A stretch of 64,000 nucleotides of DNA from Mucidula mucida (lineage: Eukaryota > Basidiomycota > Agaricomycetes > Agaricales > Physalacriaceae), in NCBI GenBank assembly GCA_015501055.1, contig JADNYV010000016.1, forward strand, positions 362,402 to 426,401, read 5' to 3'. The position numbers and the translations under genes were made by a program. The notes under the pieces are model-generated. The model did not search any database. It was not told the DNA's origin and worked only from the letters and a program-made list of their open reading frames with translations. Positions 1-10,814 of the stretch are shown piece after piece (position 1 is the stretch's first letter; every line of letters begins with the position of its first letter).

Positions 1-109
1 GGGAGAAGCTGTAAAAGAAATGTGAGAAACTTCGTAGAGTCCTGCGATGCGACGTTGAAAGCGTTTCATAGAGGCGAGAGGTGAGGAGAACATAGAACAA
101 GGGAATGGG

Positions 110-2250
110 TCAATAAGGCATTCTTGAAGGACCATAGGTCTCGGCACGCGAAAGTGGGGCGCGCCCTTTCTTAGTCGGAGGTGGGCGAGGACACGGACTG
201 TCACCAATGTCCGTATCAGTGTCATCCTCGTCGGCGGTTACAGCGCTATCCTCAGCGAGGGTCTTGAGGGAGCTGTTAGCGCCGCCACGACGAGCACGAG
301 CAGCGGTGCCAGCGGCGAAGACATGGCTAGAACCACCATTGCTGGGCATCGTATTCCTTTTAGAAGATTGCATAGATGTCGACATTCTTCCGTTGGCATC
401 GCCATATGCATAAGACTTGTGACGGCCAAATTTGGCCTTGCGGAAATGGTCGAGGTCTTCGCGTCGAGACGCAGCATGGGAGGGATCGTCCATCCTTACA
501 TACTTCTGCGGCTCACATCGTGAGGCTGAGACTTTGAAGTAGCCGCAATACCCTCCCTCAAGGAGGTACACCTCGGGATAGTGAATCTTTGGATACGAAC
601 TATGGTTCATCGATCGATCTTTGGCACGAAGATGCTTAGCGCTAGAGATGTTGTGTGAGCTGCTAGAACCGCATGCGTGCAAGGAAGCAACCTACAAGGT
701 AGGAGCCCGTTTCATACTAAATTCGCAATGAAACACCAGGACAGTCTTGCGATACGCATCGCCGCTGACCGACGGCTTCGGTTTTGTGAGGCTCGGGCCC
801 AAGAGCAATTTCTCGACATCGTCGGGCGTATTGATATTGACAGCTCCAGGGATATGACCACCGTTGTATTCGTAGTCGAATCGGCAGTCGATGACATGAA
901 AATCGTGAATTCTGTCGTTAAACGCACCATCCATCAAGGCGTTGAGCTTGATGAAAGTTCAGTGTGGTTTGACACATAAGAAGAGATTTAGTTTACCGTT
1001 TGAGGCGTGATTCTCATCAACCCATCTTCTGGCACCGACCGACAAGGAAGAATTTTACCGACGCGCTCGTTGTCTCCAAATCCAGGCAGACCAGTGCCCA
1101 CGATACGTCGCGACGGACTCTCATGCGACAGCATGACTGTGGCGCCGGTAGTAGGAAAGAAGTTCTCAGTGCCATCACGACGCCTAAGAGTGCGGGCGTG
1201 TTGGCGCTGAGCATAAGCCTGGGCAGGAGAAGATCCATCGGGCTCTTCAAAAGACGAGTCCTCCGAGAATTGTGCGGCCAAAGTGGCAGAAAAGGCACGT
1301 CTCTGTGGCGGCGGCTCCAAGGTGATACGTTCCGAGTTGATGTTCTCGGCCTGATCCAGGACAGGAAACGCAGAACGAACGCTGCTCGAATCTGAATCGC
1401 GAAGATTACCGGAGAGAGTGGGTCTGCGAGGCCGCCTCGGGAAATAAGACGCGTCATCAGCGAGGAAGAAGGGCTTGGTGGTATGCCCACGATTGGCGTG
1501 TCGGTCAGATGGTGACGATGGCAAGCCTGGAGATTGACTAGGCGAAGATTCTGTAGCCAGATTCTGGAAAACCAGCACGCGCTCTGGTGACGTCGAACGG
1601 CGCTTCGGAAAATGGCGATCGACAGGACTTGCGAGGAGAGGGCCCGGAGACGCCGTGTCGTAGAATAAGTTGGAAAAGGATCGATTCGGGGATGCCGCGG
1701 ATTGGGGAATGATGGGGGAAGACACAGATGTTGGCAGGTGGTTAATAATGAATGAAGTGTCCACGTCCATAGCGTCGTCCATAGGCGATGGCGGTTCAAT
1801 CTAACGAAAACAGTTGAAGCATACTACAAGGGTAGTGAATGTTATACATACCAGTCCACTCCGCCATTCCGTTGGCAGACCTGGACGTTGAATTTTCTTG
1901 ATAGACGTAGAACCAGACCGCCCTCGCTGCAAGATGGCACCCTTGGCTGGCTCTTTGTTGCTGACATCGTTGAATATACGAGCTGCCATGGTCGATGCCC
2001 GTGGGCGGGTCATGGGCTTTCCTGAGCTTTTTGGAGGTGGGAGAGGTGAGATATCCATGGGAACGCCATAGTCGCTGTCTGGTGTAAGCTCAGCGGGGTT
2101 CTGGGGCGGGGAGTTGAGGGAAACGGAGGAGGAAAAGGATAGCTCGAGGTCGTCGTGAGCAAAGTCGTCGGAGTCGTCTGGGCGTTGGTGGCGACGGCGG
2201 GAAAACATGGAGGGAAGATTGAGGGAGGGTGCCGCGTTGACGGTAGACAT
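110..2250 (-). CDS. cdc25: M-phase inducer phosphatase, Cdc25 family
   Basis: Dual-specificity phosphatase that removes inhibitory phosphates from Cdk1 to trigger mitosis. Four exons read on the minus strand (2250-1852, 1800-997, 946-696, 641-110) join in phase with GT-AG introns of 50-54 bp and give about 661 aa. The first 400 residues are low-complexity and Ser/Pro-rich, as expected of the regulatory half. The C-terminal third is a rhodanese-fold catalytic domain. It holds the family hallmark HCEFSMKR, with the catalytic Cys near residue 475, then a Y-P-x-[IL]-H-Y-P-E block and LLEGGY, both typical of Cdc25. The ATG at 2250 is the first in frame; the triplet upstream at 2259 is GTG. Nothing is missing from the catalytic core. 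Confidence 0.95.
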
Positions 2251-2516
2251 GTCGAGCACCAGTGTCGACCGCTAAATGTCCCCGTCGTGGTATCGCTAGA
2301 GGCCTTTTGTCACAGACTCTCGCGCCTGGTAGCCCTGTTTGTTCAAGTTTGGCACAATGTTCAATTGCGCATGTGATCGAGCTCCTGCTTGATTGGGCCA
2401 CCGCTCGGTTCGCGTCCACAAGTATTAATGAGTAAATAATCTACCACTAGAGATACATCAAGAAATAAGCAATGGCCCCGCCATTACGCCCAAGATAATA
2501 CAAAAGAAGAATCGCG

Positions 2517-3224
2517 CTAATGTTCTTTGTCGTCCACCAGTTCCACCGGGACACTGATCGTGCCAAGAGCGATTTCGCCGGTTCCCTGACACTGGTGGCG
2601 ACGTGGTAAGGTGATGAGAACCGAAAGCTGAACAATCCTCCTGTCGACCGGTGTCTTGACTTTCAGCAATGGTGGTGGTGGATGTGGCTCTCTTTCCAAA
2701 TGACAGCTAGCGTAGTGTTGCAGCCTGGACGCCATTAGGCGCTCACGGGCTATACGGGCCTTTCGAATAGGATCTTTGATTACTTGCGCTCCGAGCGGCT
2801 ATGAGAACGGATCGTATCAGAAAGCCGAGTATCACTGCAGCGCATTCACCATCATTCCATGCCATTGACCAACAGTTTCATCACTTTCGCTGGTGATCCA
2901 GGTATTGTAGAGCTTTGGTTTTTCCCCTAGTCTGTGCTTCCTCCTATGCACACGCGGTGCTGAATTGGGGACACCTCGAGCAATAGCCACCTCCTCCTGC
3001 TGTACGCGGAAACGGGCGCGTATAATGAGCGACCTGAGAATGATAGACGACGTGATGAGGACGAGTAAAAGGAGGGTCGCAAGGAAGGTGAATCTAAATC
3101 AAGTAGTAAATCAGTTGGTCCCTAGCATAGCCTGTTAATGATCTCACAGATATAAACTGTTGGATACGCCATCGCTAGTGGAAGTGCCCGGACTGTCTGA
3201 GGCTTCTCTGGCAGTGACTGCCAT
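2517..3224 (-). CDS. Small single-pass membrane protein, uncharacterised
   Basis: I do not know the function. Three exons (3224-3148, 3093-2850, 2798-2517) with 51-54 bp introns join cleanly into about 200 aa. A short Ser/Thr-rich N-terminus is followed by one strong hydrophobic segment (about residues 27-49, rich in Leu, Val and Ile). A basic stretch comes next, then the tract KPKLYNTW and a C-terminal segment with VQLSVLITLP. This arrangement (one helix, K-P-x-L-[YW]-[ND]-x-W, then a [LV]QL-hydrophobic-MP/LP block) recalls small hypothetical proteins common in mushroom genomes; that is from memory of the family. The start was chosen because only this frame flows through both introns into the helix. 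It is divergent from the gene at 3349, with 124 bp between the starts. Confidence 0.72.
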
Positions 3225-3348
3225 GGCCGGTCTGAACCTCCAAAGCGGAGATCAGCCCAAATATGGAACTTCAAGGGACGCCATGTCATTGGCTCCCGAC
3301 ATTCCATAATAGCCGCGCCTAAGCACTTGGTAACCTCCCATCCCCATC

Positions 3349-4795
3349 ATGTCCCTCGAGCTCCCTGCCTCTCTGGACCTGCCGCCCCATCTCAGCGCTC
3401 ACAAATACTTTTTCGTCTGCACCTTGACTGTTGCAGCATGGGATACACTCGTTCTTTCTCCCCGCACCTGGAAGCTTTTGAGGACACAAGGATGGCCTCT
3501 GCTCAAAATTCTATATCATTTCATGCGCCTCTTCATGCCCATCGAGTTTACCGTCGTCGGTACGCACAGATGCATTCTATTAGCGTTTCGCAGTCTAATC
3601 GACTCTCAGGCGTCGCCTTCTTCGATACGCGATGGTCCCAATCCGTGAGAACACCCTTCCCGATCCTCATCCGCCCTCACCAGTCGTCCTCTGTAGGCTT
3701 GTCAAAAGTTCTACCTATTTGAACCAATCTGCACGGCTATCCTTCTCGCAGCGGCTTCTGGCAAGTACTCCTTCTCGCCTTCTGATTAACTGGTCTCATA
3801 ATCCCTACAGCCGTTCATGTTATTCGGATTCACGCTATCTACGATAAAAGCAGGCCAGTCTTGTTCGCATTGGGTGGGGTCTTTGCCGCTCAGGTCGTGA
3901 TAACTGCAGTGTGCTGTGCATTCTACCGCTGTAAGCGGATCTTTACATGGGGTTATTTTAGATTCGCTCACCATTCCAGATGTCCCACTGGAACAGGGCC
4001 AAGGATGTATCGCAGGCATCAAGCACGATTGGGTTGGAATCTACTGGGTTTTCCCGACCTTGCTGTACACCATTTCGGTGCGTCTTTTCCATAATTCCCT
4101 GCTATCATTACCAATTGCCTCCAGTTTGGCCTAGCCTTGATGCGGTCGTTCAATTCATTGGAACAGAAACCTCTTACGTTGTGGCGCCTGATGCTCCGTG
4201 ATGGTTTGAATCTCTATGGTGTACGTATGCCTTCTGTCCATCTAACTAGTTCCCAAAATTGATCACTCCCTTCAGGCTGTGTGGTTAGTCAACATGACCA
4301 ACATGCTCTTCTTGTTCATCATGAAGCCCACGGATGAAAGTGATCCCGTCAAGACCATAGTCACCAGGTGCGTCGTTTGAATGGCCCATCTTACGGAATT
4401 TGTTTCTGACCGGTTCTTGCAGCATGGCAGCTGTTCTCACGACTTCCATGACTCTTCGTATCATCCTCTCCGTCCGCGGATCGCTCGCACACGGTGGCAC
4501 GTTCAGCACTGGCTCCGCTCATACCGCCTCGTCGCGTACCACGCATGTACTCTCCACTCGTTCTGGTGGTGGTGCGCCCACGATCTCCCGTGCGCCTCAC
4601 ACGTACACCTTAGACGACATTCGCTCTAAGCGTGAGGGCGAGTGGTCTCAGAACAGCGTCAAAGATGACAAGGGAGTTTTGCCCATTGATGGCAGCCAGC
4701 CCGAGATTGCCAGCCCGGAAGGAGACGGAAACATTGGCGTCAAAATCACAGTTGACAGGGAGATTGGCTACGATGTATATCCGCACGCAAAGTGA
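3349..4795 (+). CDS. Multi-helix membrane protein, DUF6533-like
   Basis: Integral membrane protein of a large basidiomycete-specific family with seven predicted helices; the role is unknown. About eight exons are separated by introns near 50 bp. The N-terminus holds a K-Y-F/V-x-D-x-L pattern followed by a helix. Later exons give GVAFFDTRWSQS, CQKFYLFEPICTAILL, VIRIHAIYDKSRPV, GQGCIAG and a final helix with TLRIILSVRG, all in the order usual for the family. The last 100 residues are a hydrophilic cytosolic tail. One intron (3761-3810) needs a GCAAGT donor, since any GT donor there shifts the frame. The join near 3900-3960 is uncertain: a 31-bp or a 46-bp intron fits equally. The start at 3349 is the first in-frame ATG before the first helix. 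Confidence 0.8.
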
Positions 4796-5001
4796 GCATC
4801 AGAACCAGGATACCACATCTAACAACACGGCGGGAGCTGTTATTTATCTGTATGATCTACTTTTGCTGTTATTTCTTGATTTATCTGTAGTGCTTGGTTT
4901 CAATAGCTCTGTAAGTTATAGCACAATTTGACTATCCTATGCATAGGTCGAAAGAGTGGCGACGTGTACCGTACATATGTGAAAACAGCGGTACTAAATT
5001 T

Positions 5002-6837
5002 TTATAAATCATCTTCTTCATCGTCATCAAGCTCTACCAGTTCCTCTTCAGAATCAGAAGGCTCGAAACGCTGGAAATCCTCTAGATTCGACTCAAACCA
5101 CCGCGCATCCTTGTCCTCGACCTCATCCTGACAACTCATCGCCAACCTCGCTATCGGCTTACCAGCCCTTTTCCGAGCCTCCAAGTATCCGCGTACCTGT
5201 TTTGAGTCCAAATTTCTCGTCGTCAGCGCCTCTAAGTTGGGCAGCAGCACTTCCGCCGTCTTTGCCGACGCGACGAGTGCTTCAAACATGTTCAGCTCGT
5301 CCTGCCCAAAGCAGTGCAGATTCAATGACTTGAGATTCGCGAGCTGCTTCAACATCGTCTTTTGGGACGCCATGTTGGACGGCAGGCCGCCGATTTTCAA
5401 GTGTTCCAGCCCTTCGAGGAGGCTCCGCTTTTCTTTGTTGTGCGGTGCGGCGAGGGTCTCGACGAATGTGGTGCAGTCGCTGCCGTCGAAATCCAGTGCG
5501 AGGTGGCGGACATTGGGGAGGTGGAGGAGGGGGAAGAGGGTGACGATGTATTCGACGTCGTGTTGCGCTAGGACGAGGTCCGTCAGCGATGGCACGGAGA
5601 TGGGATCGGAGCCCCATTCTTTGGTGGGGGCAGCAGGTCCGGAGCCACATAGCGACAGCGTTTTGAGTTCGGGGCTCGCCTGCAGCATCGCGGCAAATGT
5701 GGCGAACGACGGCCGAACGTCGTTGAAATGATATGCCAGTTCAATGTCGTGTAGACCCGACAGGAAGGACAGCGACGCGTCCCAGTCGATGTGTACACCC
5801 CATAGACCCAGGGCGGATAGTTTTGGCGCGTTCCCATTGAACAGGAGCACTGGTTCGCGAAATTCAGCGGGAGTGAATGTGCCAACCTCCAGCTCTTCAG
5901 ACTGGTCGTCATATTGATAGAGTTGCAGCGTTTCTAGTAGAGGGGCCGACGGGACCTCTTTGAGGCGATTCATCGCGTAGAACATGGTCTCGTACTCTGA
6001 GGTCTGCATATCGAAAAGTCGCCAGCGTTGTGCTAGAGGGATGATAGTGTCAAAGATGACGGTAGTGTCATCTTTAGAGAGGTGGCGCTCATCATGGTCA
6101 CAAGAAGGACAATCTCCGGAAATGGAGGAGGAAGGAGAAGTAGAGACAACCGCGAGGGTTGTGCCTGCCGCGGTCACCTCGTATACCTCCTCATCACCAT
6201 CGTCGTGGTCGTGATAGTGCTCGCCAGACGCAGACGCGTCAATGACAATGTCGAGAGGGAGGCCCTTGGATCGCTCGATAAAGTTTTTGATGGCGTCTGG
6301 TGAGTAGCCGACATTGAATTTAAGGACAGTCCAGAGGGAGGGCTCATTGACCGAGACTTGGCGCCACCGACTGCAAACATGGGACACAAGTACCTGAAAT
6401 GGTGGTTCTGGCTCGAACACGCTATCGTCATCAGAGTCAGAGTCAGAGTCCTCTTTCTCGTCAGGTGTGGATGTCCCTTTGCCGTGTTCAGGCTTGTCAT
6501 CGATATCCATGGCGTCGCCGGAAGACTCGTCGTCGTCGTCGACATCCTGCATGTCAAAGTCATCAAATATATCCTCGTCATCGTCATCATCGCCCATCTC
6601 CTCCGTTTCTTCCTGCATCTTCATTCCGAGATAGAAGATGTATGCAAGGAGCTCGTTGGGAAGAGTATTGACGGGGCATCCACTCGGGGGAACAAACGGG
6701 TTGTTTTTGAGCAGTTTTTGAGCAGCTTGCGTGAGAGCTGCTTCTGCGTTTAAGCCTGGGTTATCTTTCATAACTTGGGCAATCTCCGATTTCAGGTCGT
6801 CTTCGACTTGTTTTCGGTGAGGATTGTTCGACGACAT
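5002..6837 (-). CDS. F-box protein with LRR-like C-terminal region
   Basis: Probable substrate receptor of an SCF ubiquitin ligase. A single open frame of about 611 aa starts at the ATG at 6837; the frame continues upstream only through non-ATG triplets. The F-box lies near residues 50-120 (consensus NTLPNELLAYIFYLG, then a long acidic insert, then VCSRWRQVSVNEPSLW). The acidic insert of Asp/Glu and Ser is unusually long and splits the F-box motif in two. The rest is made of leucine-rich segments with the spacing of degenerate LRRs, ending in a very acidic tail. The target is unknown. The start is divergent from the Erd2 gene at 7127, so the 289 bp between them must hold both promoters. Confidence 0.82.
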   Translation of the reverse strand: MSSNNPHRKQVEDDLKSEIAQVMKDNPGLNAEAALTQAAQKLLKNNPFVPPSGCPVNTLPNELLAYIFYLGMKMQEETEEMGDDDDDEDIFDDFDMQDVDDDDESSGDAMDIDDKPEHGKGTSTPDEKEDSDSDSDDDSVFEPEPPFQVLVSHVCSRWRQVSVNEPSLWTVLKFNVGYSPDAIKNFIERSKGLPLDIVIDASASGEHYHDHDDGDEEVYEVTAAGTTLAVVSTSPSSSISGDCPSCDHDERHLSKDDTTVIFDTIIPLAQRWRLFDMQTSEYETMFYAMNRLKEVPSAPLLETLQLYQYDDQSEELEVGTFTPAEFREPVLLFNGNAPKLSALGLWGVHIDWDASLSFLSGLHDIELAYHFNDVRPSFATFAAMLQASPELKTLSLCGSGPAAPTKEWGSDPISVPSLTDLVLAQHDVEYIVTLFPLLHLPNVRHLALDFDGSDCTTFVETLAAPHNKEKRSLLEGLEHLKIGGLPSNMASQKTMLKQLANLKSLNLHCFGQDELNMFEALVASAKTAEVLLPNLEALTTRNLDSKQVRGYLEARKRAGKPIARLAMSCQDEVEDKDARWFESNLEDFQRFEPSDSEEELVELDDDEEDDL

Positions 6838-7126
6838 CCTAGAAATCACGTCAGAAAGGTAACAGTTCAAAGAAGGGAACACAAGCACCTTGAGACGCGT
6901 CGTGGATGAGAAGAGGCAAGCTACTGATTACCGAAAGCAGTAACGAAAATTATTCACTGTTCCGGCCCGACATCCGAGTGTCGACTTGACCGCTTAGCGC
7001 TTAACGTCTAATCAAACTCGATATCAAGTCGAATACGTGTCGGCGCTTGCAACACGTACTATAAGCGCCAGTATTGATACAGATCATCTCACGTTACCCT
7101 CACTGCATAGCCTCGTCCTGACTCTC

Positions 7127-8096
7127 ATGAACCTCTTTCGCCTTATTGGTGATCTCGCCCACATCTCTTCAAAATGTATACTTGTCTGGGCCATCCACCG
7201 TAACAAGAGCGCTGAAGGCATGTTCCCACTTTCCATCCACTTCCTGCCGTCTCACCACCAGTTTCAGGCATATCTGCATTGACGCAGGGCATGTACTCGC
7301 TTGTGTTCTGCACGCGATATCTCGACCTCTTCTGGGCCTGGATATCATTATACAACACCATTGTCAAAATATTCTACCTTGCTTCCTCGTTCTACATACT
7401 CTTCATCATGCTTAGAGTCTATCCATATACACGCGAAAGTCACAAGGCATACGGCATCACTGTGTACTCCGTTGCCGGATCCATGATCATTGCCCCGCCT
7501 GTCGTTGGCTTCGCGTTTGGGTGGAGTTTGATCTTCAGTCGCTTCGGCGGTGAAGTGAGTTTACAAAATGCTCTCAAGTGTGCTAAGTAAATTGATTCCC
7601 CTAGGTATTTTGGACATTCTCCATCATTCTCGAATCCATCTGCGTCCTCCCTCAGCTCGTCCTTCTCCGCCAAACAACAGTCCCCACCGTCATCGACTCT
7701 TATTACCTCCTCGCCCTCGGCTCTTACCGCGGCTTCTACATCCTCAATTGGATCTACCGCTGGTTCACAGAGGGCGTGGTAGATCCCATCGCAGTAACCT
7801 TCGGCATCATCCAGACGGCGCTTTACGTCGACTTTGCATGGGTCTACTATGGAAGACAGCGGATCAAGCTTCGCGCAGGTGCTCTCATTGATTCCCAAGA
7901 TTACGGTAGAGGCTGGCTCGTTGGGAGGCTTGTTGGAAGAGAAGCTGCGGATCTCGAGCACGGTGATGTAGATGGTATATTTGATGCTGACTCGGAAGAA
8001 GGCAGAGGGAGGGAAGAAGGAGGTATCGCTCTGCCGCCAGACGCTCCAGAGTCAGCTCCAAAATCTGAACCACCTAGACCCCCAACGGATGCTTGA
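7127..8096 (+). CDS. erd2: ER lumen protein-retaining receptor (K/HDEL receptor)
   Basis: Seven-helix receptor of the cis-Golgi that binds escaped ER proteins through their C-terminal HDEL/KDEL and returns them in COPI vesicles. Exons 7127-7217, 7268-7554 and 7605-8096 give 289 aa. The N-terminus MNLFRLIGDLAHISS, the core TRYLDLF and SLYNT blocks, WTFSIILES and the NWIYRWFTEG segment match the family in order. Usual length is about 212 aa. Here the last helix is followed by about 75 extra residues: DSQDYGRGWLVGRLVGRE, then an acidic and proline-rich tail. The first intron must use a GCATGT donor to keep GIS in frame. The second is a normal GT-AG intron. Confidence 0.95.
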
Positions 8097-8794
8097 GAGT
8101 CATAGCCGTGGAATAATTTTCTGACATTGTATCTGGGTCTGAGTTTGACGCGGAATAAACATGTATTCTCAAGATTTTTGTGTAATGACGCGGAAATCCG
8201 TTATTCTGGCGCATTAGCTCACTCGAATATCATATGTATGAGGAGTAGAGACTATGCTTGAGCCGCGACTGATGCTGAATGAACGTGTATCCTCAAAATT
8301 TTCGCGTTTGATGGTGCGGAAAGCCGTGTCTGTGGCGCATCACCCCACACAATGGTCATTCAAATAACGCGTCGTCCAACTGAAACGGATAGCTGACAGG
8401 CATTTCTGTCTTTTGTTCTAGCGCCAACGGTAATCTGGATCTCTCTTAATCGGCGTCGGTGTGAAGCAGAACTCTAACGCAATTCAAATCGTCCTGCGTC
8501 TTCTTGTTCACTCCATCGGAGATCAGAATCAGATCTACTCGAATTGCAGCCGTGCAAAAGATGCTAGAAGCAGTGAAGATTGGATTTTGCTTTACTTTAC
8601 AATTAGGACAACAGTACACCGAAAGGAAAGAATGGGGTTAAAACGAGTGACAAGTTGGAATAAAGACCAATAAAATAATCCACGCACAAGACTAGCTAAC
8701 CTATACAATTATACAGCCTATATAGGGCAAACCAATAATTCCGGGATGAAGCAGAGGAGGAAGAGAGCGATTATACATATTTGAGTGCGCTGCC
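8097..8794. other. Intergenic region between two convergent genes
   Basis: It lies between the 3' ends of Erd2 (+) and the C2H2 zinc-finger gene (-). I see no credible coding frame. The only structure is a pair of diverged direct repeats of about 58 bp, listed separately. Confidence 0.6.
8158..8340. repeat. Diverged direct repeat pair, about 58 bp each
   Basis: Copy 1 spans about 8158-8214 and copy 2 about 8281-8340. Both run from an AACATGTAT/AACGTGTAT start through CTCAA-ATTTT, GCGGAAA-CCGT and end in TGGCGCAT. By eye they share about three quarters of positions. They lie just 3' of the Erd2 stop codon, so both may be in its 3' UTR. Confidence 0.6.
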
Positions 8795-10331
8795 TCAACC
8801 ACGGTAACCTTTATGAACCCGCATATGTTGACCAAGGTTGTCGTGGCGACTGAAATCTTTGCCGCATCCAGGGAATGGACACTTGTGAGCTGGGGATGGT
8901 GCAGATGTTGGTTAGCAAAGAGCCATGGCAACAAATGGCAAGGACAATAAACCACTGACGTTTCTCGTGGGTGTGAATGCTCCGGATATGCCTCTTGAGA
9001 TGCTCGCCCCGGGCGAAGCATTTTCCGCAACCGTCCACTTTACAGGTGTGGATCCGCGCCTTGGCAGCGTCTCCACCGCTCCGCTTCTGCTCCTGACCAA
9101 CAGTGGGGACGTGACGCCCGCGGGACTTTTTCGTGAGATTAGGGACCGGAACGGGGACGGGAAGTGTAGCAGGGGCGCGCGAGCGTCTCTGAGATGAAGA
9201 CGACGTGGACGATATGGATGAGGTCTCGTCAGAGCCAGTGTGTCGAATGCGGCCGTTGAGTTCCAGCGCACCTTGCTCAAAGCCCGAAGAACCGTAGTGG
9301 TATGGCGTATATCGATCCACGCCGCGACGCGCGTTACGTTTGCTTGTATTGCGCCTGCGGCGTCCAGTAACATAATCCCCGTCATCTTCATCGTCGTAGT
9401 CCCCATCGTCAAAAGAGTCATCTGCGTAGGTATCGTCGCCATCCAACTCCTTGGAGGCGTCCTCTTCGTCACGCTCAGAGTTCCCGCTTCTGAATGTCTC
9501 GACACTCTGCCGGCCAGCAGCAGTCGCGAGACTCAATACCCCCGACACATGCCGGGGATCACACCCGGAGTGGGGAGAATCCGGAGTGCCTGGGTAATCC
9601 TGCGAGAGAGGAGAGTCAATGGGTGACAAGTCCGAAGGTTGGATATAACGCTCGTGAAGCTGAGCTTGGGGCGAGGACGGCGGATAATACGCGCCGAGCA
9701 TATTATAGTTTGGCTGGCTTTGCACGGGAGCCTGATGATGTACGGGAAAGGACAAGTCGAAAATGTTACGACTGTATGTCGGAGGGCTGCTTGATGGATG
9801 GAATGATAACCCATCCGTCTTGAGCATATCAAGCTCGACTCTGTGATGAGGCTGAGACATAGAGTGGGCGCAAGAGGGAGAAGGTGTATACCCGTTGCCC
9901 GAAAACTGCTGCCAGGAATCCTGGCGCGGGAACTGCTGGTTTGGTTTAGCAATGTGCTGCCAGGGCATGGATGTGGTGGTAGAGGTGTATGAATGGTAGA
10001 ATGTGGTCTCCCCGTCATGCGAATAGGCCATATCGTTCGGAGAGGAGTATGTTGGGGAGTGGGATGATCCGGAGAAGGTCATCACAGCGGGATGGGAGGC
10101 AGAGTGGTCGTCTAGAATAGACGACGCGGATGAGTAGGGCGAAGGAGCGTTGTAGTTGGAAGTAGCACTGTGAGGGCTACTTGGTGAGGACATGGGGGAA
10201 TAATAGGAAAGAGAATAGCGTGGCGCACCTCCGCGTTTATTCACTTTTAGATGATCGACGACGTATATTTGCATGTCCGGCTCCGCGAGCAAAGGACGAA
10301 TCTGGAAGTAATGAATTCGATCGCTCGGCAT
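8795..10331 (-). CDS. C2H2 zinc-finger transcription factor, Msn2/4-like fingers
   Basis: Probable sequence-specific DNA-binding regulator in the nucleus. Exons 10331-8960 and 8889-8795 join across a 70-bp intron that splits finger 1 from finger 2, giving about 488 aa. The N-terminal 380 residues are Ser/Pro/Tyr-rich with an acidic stretch. Two C2H2 fingers close the protein: C-x4-C-x12-H-x4-H (CKVDGCGKCFARGEHLKRH...) and CPFPGCGKDFSRHDNLGQH. The second finger ends only about ten residues before the stop. Paired terminal fingers of this type are found in stress-response regulators of the Msn2/Msn4/Seb1 group; the specific target here is not known. Ignoring the intron would replace the second finger with unrelated sequence. 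Confidence 0.88.
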
Positions 10332-10814
10332 TCGAAGTAATCACAGACTCACTGGGATATGATCGAAAACAGACACAAGTTGAGCCGTTCGACGTCGCCA
10401 CTGACCTGTATTTCAAGGAAATTCTGACCAGGTGGTTGTCTTCTCTTAGATATCAGAGCGCATCAATCAGGTGCCTAAATAAGCGTTAGCCTTCTGGGTC
10501 GGTACCTTTACGAACAGATTACGAAAGGCGGAGGAAGCCCTTCTTTTTCCCACGCTTCGATCCAGGTGATCTCATTGATTGAGTGCCTGGGATACAGTTC
10601 TGAACACCACACCGCCATTCCTATTGGCACTGCATTTCCACCAGAGCCCGTTCCGTCCGCAACTATGTATATGGAATTTCCGGCCTGGATAACCAAATTA
10701 GTGGCGACGCGATATGGAGCCAATCGGAACATACAGGTGTCCTTCCATGTCTTGGTCAATCTTGATACGCGATATCACTTCAAATTGTGGTGGACAAGAC
10801 GCTCTACGAAAAAT
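10332..10814. other. Interval between two minus-strand genes, with one orphan frame
   Basis: Separates the start of the C2H2 factor from the stop of the polo-box gene. A minus-strand frame at 10508-10759 (83 codons) has a balanced, protein-like composition, but I recognise no family and see no good splice link to its neighbours. It may be 3' UTR of the polo-box gene. Confidence 0.4.

Noticed and set aside
3928..3960. A 31-bp intron in the DUF6533-like gene
   Set aside because: It is shorter than other introns here. A 46-bp alternative starting at an upstream GTGCAT works equally, so neither is claimed.
6358..6753. Plus-strand open frames over the first F-box gene
   Set aside because: They are shadows of the acidic Asp/Glu stretch on the minus strand; composition is Val/Arg-rich without any motif.
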